This document shows positions 57,450 to 64,000 of a stretch of 64,000 nucleotides of DNA, piece after piece. The position numbers and the translations under genes were made by a program. This DNA comes from Alopecurus myosuroides (lineage: Eukaryota > Streptophyta > Magnoliopsida > Poales > Poaceae), in NCBI GenBank assembly GCA_028641055.1, contig CM054057.1, forward strand, positions 724,247,931 through 724,311,930, given 5' to 3'. Under the pieces are notes generated by a model. The model did no database searches. It was not told the DNA's origin and was given only the letters and a program-made list of their open reading frames with translations. Each line of letters starts with the position of its first letter. The first letter of the stretch is position 1.

Positions 57450-59492
57450 ATGCGGATATTGTTCTGGAACATTAGAGGGTTTGGCCGCAAGGGGTGCCGA
57501 ACCCTGATTATGGACTTGCTCCGCAATCATAGGATAGACATTTTAGTTCTCCAAGAGACAATGAAGCAGGACTTCTCCGATCTCGAACTCCAGGGCTTGG
57601 AGGTTGGCGAGATTTTTTTTTTGGTTCCGGTTGCCCGCCACGGGCCGTTCAGGTGGTATCCTGTTTGGGCTCCGGGATAGTGCCTTTGAGGTTGAAAGCA
57701 TCGACAGGGGTCATTCTTTCATTAGTGTTAATTGCTTGATTCGAGCTCAGAACAAAATCATGATGTTTGTCGGGGTTTACGGGCCGTCCAGGCACGCTGA
57801 CTCTCCAGCGTTTCTGGCCGAAATTTCTGCTAAAGTAGAGGCGTCTCGTTTCCCTGTCCTCATGGGAGGAGACTTTAACCTCATTAGGAGGGCTAAGGAC
57901 AAGAATAACGATAATATCAACTTGAAGCGCATCGAAATGTTCAACAACCACATCGCTGATTGGGCACTTACAGAGGTACCTCGCTCGGGGGCAAGATACA
58001 CGTGGACAAACCGCCAACACGACCCGGTGCGTTGCGTCTTAGATAGAGTGATGATCGACCCTGAACTTGATGCCCTCTTTCCCCTTTCGTCTCTCGCTGC
58101 GGACCCGATTCTTGGGTCGGATCACTCGCCTCTTATCTAGGACTCGGGAGGGGGACCTCCCATTCGTTCCAATCGCTTATTCTTTGAACTTGGCTGGTAC
58201 CTTCTCCAGTCCCAGTGGACCAGCCTCATGGCGCGGGCGGGAGGCAGCGACATCCTAGACTGGTGGAAACACATGGTCGGGGGCCTACGCCAATACTTAC
58301 GCGGGTGGAGTCGCAATATGGGTAGAGAGGCCCGAGTCTGCAAGCTCAACCTCCTCACCCAAATCGAAGCGCTGGATGAAAAAGCTGATTCCTTAGGCAT
58401 TGATGAAGACGAGTGGGCTCTCCGCTATCACCTGGAAGACCAGCTCCTCGAGATCTACCGGCAGGAGGAGGAATATTGGCGGCAACGCGGGCGTGTTAGG
58501 TGGTCCTTGCAAGGGGGATGCAAATACGTCCTACTTTCACGCCGTAGCTAATGAGAGAAGAAGAAAATGCGTCATCACAACGCTCCTAGATGCGGAGGGA
58601 CCAATCAACGATCCTGTCCGCATTCAAGAAAACGTGTACGATTTCTACCGTGAACTTATGGGCACGGAAGTTCCACGCCGTCTTGGCTTAGCGACTAACA
58701 TCTGGAATTCGGAGGGCCGTGTCTCGAGGGCAGAGAACGAGGGTCTCCTCCTTACCTTTTCTGAGGCGGGGCTAGAAGCCATAGTGAATGACATGAAGGT
58801 GAACACGGCACCTGGGTTAAATGGGTTCCCGGTGGCCTTCTTCAGGCGATGCTGGCCTGTATGTAAGCTGGGGGTGCTTCATATGCTTAATGACTTCATG
58901 TTGGGTCGGGTGGATGTTTCTCGCCTGAACTTTGGGGTCATTTCGTTGATTCCAAAAGTCCAAGGGGCTGACCAGATTTCTCAATTTAGACCCATCGCCT
59001 TAATCAACGTCATTTTCAAGATCATCTCTAAAGCAGTGGCCTCTAGGCTGGATCCAATTGCTAACAGAGTGATCAGCCATAACCAGACAACCTTTCTCAA
59101 AGGTCTGTTCATCCTTGACGGTGCCCTGGCCCTGCACGAGGTCGTTCACGAGCTGAGGGTTAAAAAACTGGGGAGCATCCTTCTCAAGCTAGATTTTGAA
59201 AAGGCCTACGACCGAGTCAATTGGTCCTTTCTCTTAGAGGTCCTTCGTCAAAAAGGGTTCGACCAAGGCTTCATCCACAGAATTGATCAGCTAATTGCCG
59301 GTGGGAAACGGCAATCTCAATCAATGGGCAGATTGGCCCTTATTTCCTCAACAGAAGAGGGGTGCGCCAGGGGGACCCTCTGTCCCCCTCATGTTTAACT
59401 TTATTGCCGAAGCCCTCTCGGCCATCTTATCGGCAACTTGCTCTCCGGGCCACATTAGTGGAGTGATCCCTAACTTGATCCCGGGCGGGATC
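57450..59492 (+). pseudogene. LINE ORF2, endonuclease and first part of reverse transcriptase
   Basis: The start MRILFWNIRGFGRKG is typical of plant L1 endonucleases; QET, FVGVYGPS, GGDFNLIRRA and GSDHSPLI follow. RT segments: FHAVANERRRK, APGLNGFPVAFF, FRPIALINVIFKIISK, LDFEKAYDRVNW and, in another frame, VPLMFNFIAEAL. Lesions seen: a shift in the T run at 57612-57620, a TAG at 58138-58140, an extra G near 58515, and shifts between 59310 and 59400. The protein is cut just before the YADD catalytic box by the solo LTR. Non-functional. Confidence 0.88.
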
Positions 59493-62400
59493 TGTAACAT
59501 CCCAAGTATGAAAACCACCCCTAGAATGTTTGTTTCTTGCTTTATTATTGTTTTGCATCATGGCATCTTAATCATTGCATTTGTTTTCCTTTGGTTTGCA
59601 TCTGTTTTCCTTTGTTTTCCCATTTGAAATTCAAACAATATTCAAACCTTTGTTTCATACTTGTTATGTTACAATTTTCCAAATAAAAAGTTCAAATAAA
59701 ACATCCATTTTGTTTCCATGAAAATGGGAAGGTCAAACTATTAATTTGTTCTTTTTAATAATTCACTTAATTCAATTTGCATTCAAATTCAAATAAAATT
59801 CCAAACATCAACCATTTGAAATTGATGAGAATTACAAAACATTTCCAATCAATTTGTTTCAAATAAACTTGAGGGTCCAAAACTAATTAAATGTTTCTTT
59901 TTAATAAATCACTTGATCTCAAAATTCATTCAAGTTTCAAACAAATTGCAAACAACACTTAAATTCAAATCATTTTGTAAAACAAAAGTTGCACTTTGTG
60001 CTGTTACAATAAATAAGCAATATAAAATTTTTGCCCTAATTTTTCTAACCACAAAAATCTTTCTTTTCTTCCTATTCCTCTTCAGCAAAAAAAAAAAAAG
60101 AAACAGCAGAAAAAGAATAAAACAAAACGAGAGAGAGAGGGGCAGGCCAGCCAGGCCCAGCCCACAAACTGGCCTGGTACCCTTTCACTCTTCTTCCTCC
60201 CTCGTACGGCTCGCATCTCTGCGTGTCCACGTCGATGGCAGTGAACAGGGAACGGCCACGGGCGCTCCCTCCTCCTCTTTATAGCTCCACCCTCGAGCCC
60301 CCCTCGCTGCCCTAACCGTAGCCTCCACCTATATCCCTCGCCGCCGTCGTTTTCCTCTCTCTCACCGGCGATTCCTCTCTGTTTCTGAACCTCACCATCG
60401 CCACCGCGCCACCACCTCTGAATCCGTGATGAACGCCGGCGACCTGTCCCTCCTCACCTCTGGCTAGCAACGGGAATCATTTCCCCGCTGCTCCCTCTCC
60501 CTCTTGGACACCTCAGCGAGCACGGGGGGGGGGGGTCTGCTTCCACGCCGCCGTCCTCGACGTCGACGCCGCCGTCCACTGCACCGGGCCTCTGCCACGG
60601 CGACCTCGCGAGTGAGCAGCACCCTTCCCTCTCCCTCCTCTCTGCATCGCTTCGCAAGCACACGCACGCGCGCATCCACGGCAACGCCAGCACGCAGCAG
60701 CAGCCACGCAGATCACCGTTACAAGCGCGGCCAAGTTCAGGTTCAGTTAACTGACAAAATTTCAGTTAACGCAGACTGAAGAATAACCTCGCTGCGTAGC
60801 CTCTACTGACAAGCGAACGATCACAGCGCAGTGGTAGCGCAATAGCGAGCGCGCGCAGGAGGCCAGGGTTCGATCCCTGCCTCCCGCAGATAAAAATCCA
60901 CCCTTTTTTCGCTAGGGTGTTGACAGGCAGGCCCCCCTGTCAGCGACCACTGCTGCCACGCTGGCCACGTTGGCCCCAGGGCCCACTGGCAGTGACCTAG
61001 GCTAGTTCACTGCGCGGTGTAAAAAGATTTCAGCTTTTTCTTTTTCAGTTTAAGTCCATTTCTTTTACAGTTTGGTCCCTAACATTAAAATGCCAATAAC
61101 TTTTATTTTCCAACTCCAAATAATATAAATAAAATATGTTTTCTGCACCAAATTAAATTCTCTACCTGTTTAAAACATTTGTTTCCTGTTTTGAACAATT
61201 CAAATGCATTCAAATTTCAAATTCAAACAATTCATTTCAAATTTGATTAGATGCATAACTAATTCAAACTTAATTCAAATAACACAAATAAAATATGTTT
61301 TCCATGCCATTTTGAACCACCTTTTCAAATATAAATTTTGTTTCATGTTTTGAATAATTAAAATTCGTTAAATAATTTAAACCTTGTTTAAATCATTTAA
61401 ATTTGCTAAGTTCATAACTTGCTCAAACTGAATTATTTTTGAACATGTAAAATATGTTTTCAAACCAGAAAAGTATAAACTTTTCAAATATGAATTTGGT
61501 TTAATGTTTTGAACAAATAAAATTCAAATAATTCATACTTGAATTTAATTCATTTAAATCTTGTTTGACTTGTTTAATTCATAAATAATTCATTCTAATT
61601 CCTTTTTCAACAATTGAAACATGTATTCCACCTAAAATTTTGTGTACTTTCCAAATATGAATTTTGTTATATGTTTTGAACAATTAAAATTGATGAAAAC
61701 AACAAATGCTTGTGTAACACCTTTAAGGAACCAAAATTCCTTAACTTAATAAATAAAATCCCAAACTTGGTAAACCTTATTTCAAAATTGTTTCTATTGT
61801 TGTTATTTTTCTGTTTTCTTCATCCATGCATCATGATAATCCACTTTCACCTGTTGTTTAGTTGTAAAACAATTATTTCAACCTTAATTCATGGGTTTTC
61901 CACATGCAATCCAAATTGCATGTGGGTCCATTTAATTATGTTATGTTACCTTGTCAACTAGCTTACCTTTGATGCATCAATTAAATTGACATGCATCATC
62001 CCATGATTGTGCATTATGCCATGTTATTGATTGTTTGTCTCTCTGCGTTGTTTGTTTGCTTCTTCTCGAATAGACGACGACGTTGAGACAGACGAGGTTT
62101 ACGACACTACTTCTGAGGAGTTAGCCCAGTACCAGGCTACTGAGTTTGCAGGCAAAAATTCACTCACATGAACCATTGTGTTCCTTTCCACATTGGATAC
62201 CGATACTTTCCGTTGTCTATTTCTGCTAGCCATATGAATCGTTGCTTCTGTTCGATCCTATCACATGTTACCCTGTAACCCTGATATAGCCTTACCTCCA
62301 TACCTATCACCCCGTTGCTTGTTGCCCGTGTCTTACTAGCATGCTTAGGGTTGTTTTTGCTTGAGTCTGTTACTCGTTACTTTCTGTTACTATATTTCTA

Positions 62401-63908
62401 TTATGTTCTGGGGCTCGAGGTTTAAACAATCAACATGTTAATATTGTGGATAATAATAATTTGATGATAAGGCACCGGCAGGAGGCCCGGCGTGGTTTTG
62501 AGGCCTGCTAGTGTCGACCCTAATTGGGAAAAGAGTCTTGTCTACCGATCCATGATGAGCGCACTATCCGCATGTGGGAAGCGTGTATGGGCGCCCCCCT
62601 CAATTTGATTCGATTCGCGTCTCGTCCAAATCGCCTCATTTAGTTCGGGTTTTCCATTTGCCGCACGCATATGTAGGTACGAACCCGAGGCCAGGGTGGA
62701 AACTTTTGTAGTCGGCATTTAGGGAGACACGTTCTTAGAGTGCTATGAGGGTCCCCTTTTCTTCGTGGGGCTCGATTAGCCGTGCGCTCAATTGCACGGG
62801 GTTCTTTGGGCTTGATGCGAAGAAGAGTTGAGTTGTGTTGAGTGCCCCGCTTGGTGGGAGGCATTCCATCTGGCGGGTTATTCTTACGTGTACGGCCAAA
62901 TTGGTGCATCCCTGCAGGGTTAAATCTTCTCGAGAAGCTGTGTTTTCCGCGGTTATGGTTGACTTGGTGAAAGTACTGGCTAACAAGTACTCAGAATAAC
63001 TTACACCTAACTAATGATACTTGACTAGTAATAGTCTTATTGACACAATAACTGGAACCATCATTAATCCAAATGTGTGAGTTATCCTCGGATTGCTTCT
63101 TTGGATAAGGGGCGAGATCCAGGATGGGTTTGTTTGGAGTTAGTTGGTAGTTGGTTACGATACGCTATCTTATCTCCTTTCTGTTAGCCGGAAGTTGTAG
63201 TATATTTTGTAGTTGGTTAGTGCAGCCAGCTGCCGCATCTTTTGTATCACCCCTTTCTTCCGTTGAACCCAAAGCATCTGTGCTTGATGTTGTGGGGTAC
63301 ACTTTGGTGAACTGTGAGTCTTGCTTGCCAGTACGTTTATGTACTGACCCCTTTGGGGCTGTGGTTTCCGCAGACTACGCTTACGAGGATCCCCGTGATG
63401 GCTACTACGTGGAGTATGACGAGGCTGCTGACGAGTAGATAGAGGACCCCGGCAGGATCCGAGACATCGTGGATGGGCTCCGTCTTTTCGTTTCCGGCCT
63501 CTTAGGCCTATTTGGATCTTGTATGTACTCAGACACTTTGGATGCTTCCGCTGTGATGTAATGATGAATTGTTGGGACATGTGTCCTCTGGATGATTGTA
63601 TTTGCTATCTCTGCTCTAGTGAGAGCTATTTGCAACTTATTTCCATCTTTTGTGTCCTAGAGATATGTTGTGTTATCACTTGTTTAAAAGCCGTTGACGT
63701 ACCGTGTGTGAATGTTATGAAGTACGTCAATGGTAGTGTCCTGATTTCTATGGGATGGTTTACGCAGACGATGGATAGTAGAGAATGGTTGTCACACGTT
63801 TACGTGTTGGCCTGCTCATATTGAGATACGGGTGCCGGTATGCCCCGTAAGCCATTTGTTCTACTGTCTAGCGGACTGTGAGTATCTTCTAGAAGTCCGG
63901 GTGCGACA
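59493..63908 (+). repeat. Solo LTR, 4416 bp (large-LTR / LARD-like gypsy)
   Basis: Starts TGTAACATCCCAAG, ends GGGTGCGACA, and is flanked by the 5-bp duplication GGATC (59488-59492 and 63909-63913). Removing it rejoins the LINE reading frame. No internal LTR pair, primer binding site or polyprotein was found, so a solo LTR is the best reading. The first ~600 bp and 61000-61900 are very AT-rich; a TATA-like CTTTATAGC near 60277 is followed by a CT-rich, leader-like stretch. Its size suits the large-LTR elements described in Triticeae (for example Sukkula or LARDs), but I cannot assign the family. Confidence 0.82.
60822..60909 (+). ncRNA. tRNA-like Pol III unit inside the solo LTR
   Basis: A-box-like AGCGCAGTGGTA at 60825-60836, B-box GGTTCGATCCC at 60867-60877, spacing 42 as in tRNA genes, then a six-T run at 60904-60909. 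The T-arm pairs well (CCAGG...CCTGC nearly complementary) but I could not draw a convincing anticodon arm, so it is tRNA-derived rather than a clear tRNA gene. Confidence 0.5.
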
Positions 63909-63913
63909 GGATC

Positions 63914-64000
63914 TCCCATCTGCAGTATGCAGATGATTCCATCATCATGATCCAGAACAAGGATCTCGACATTGCCAATCTGAAATTCATGTTACTCTTG
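63914..64000 (+). pseudogene. LINE ORF2 continued (YADD box)
   Basis: Reads ISHLQYADDSIIMIQNKD, the RT catalytic box and its flank, in the frame expected after removing the solo LTR and one GGATC copy. Continues past the window edge. Confidence 0.85.

Larger units (their letters stand above)
57200..64000 (+). mobile_element. Second L1-type LINE, 5' truncated, interrupted, right end outside window
   Basis: ORF2 starts at 57450 and runs to 59492, is interrupted by a solo LTR, and resumes at 63914 to the window edge. The sequence before 57450 may be the end of ORF1. The left border is approximate and no target duplication could be seen. Confidence 0.8.

Noticed and set aside
60504..60779. Arginine/serine-rich ORF as a gene in the solo LTR
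   Set aside because: CG-rich leader-like sequence with a G run; no homology recognised and competing frames on both strands.

Overview
This window looks like a repeat-dense stretch of a large grass genome. The CACTA terminus with GCCGTCGGCAT subterminal repeats, the Stowaway MITE with CTCCCTCCGT ends, the Tat-type Ty3/gypsy with an antisense gene and the long-LTR element fit Pooideae, probably Triticeae (inference; no species marker is present). I found no convincing single-copy host gene. Nearly everything is transposable elements nested in one another, one large satellite array, and decayed duplicated intergenic DNA.

Layout. 1-8919: minus-strand Ty1/copia element of SIRE/Maximus type. Its 5' LTR is at 7548-8919, gag-pol is broken, and an intact spliced accessory ORF runs off the left edge. 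8920-9638 and 19581-33964: one satellite array of ~356-bp monomers in a six-monomer higher-order repeat (~2.13 kb), split by a young, complete but RT-less Ty3/gypsy element (9639-19580, TSD GTAAG). That element carries gag-protease on the plus strand and an eight-exon antisense gene with its own TATA box. 33965-34538: a CACTA terminus directly abutting the array, so the array may lie inside a CACTA element. 34620-40179: full-length L1-type LINE on the minus strand with a 15-bp TSD.

40195-57200: non-coding DNA in two to three diverged copies, split by insertions: a gypsy remnant, two poly(A) retroposons with TSDs, a Stowaway MITE, a dead PIF/Harbinger transposase, a 1.34-kb Harbinger element with an ORF1-type protein and a 112-bp palindrome, an AT-rich inverted repeat and a hAT MITE. 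57200-64000: a second LINE on the plus strand whose reverse transcriptase is split just before its YADD box by a 4.4-kb solo LTR (59493-63908, TSD GGATC) carrying a tRNA-like Pol III unit.

Most worth following up: the satellite's higher-order structure and block duplication next to a CACTA end; the antisense gene, with coherent splice phases but three single-base lesions; the intact accessory ORF beside a dead copia pol, with a GC-rich block like the one in that element's LTR; and an ~85-bp 3'-end cassette shared by the gypsy element and the LINE. All calls are by reading; no database search or alignment program was run.
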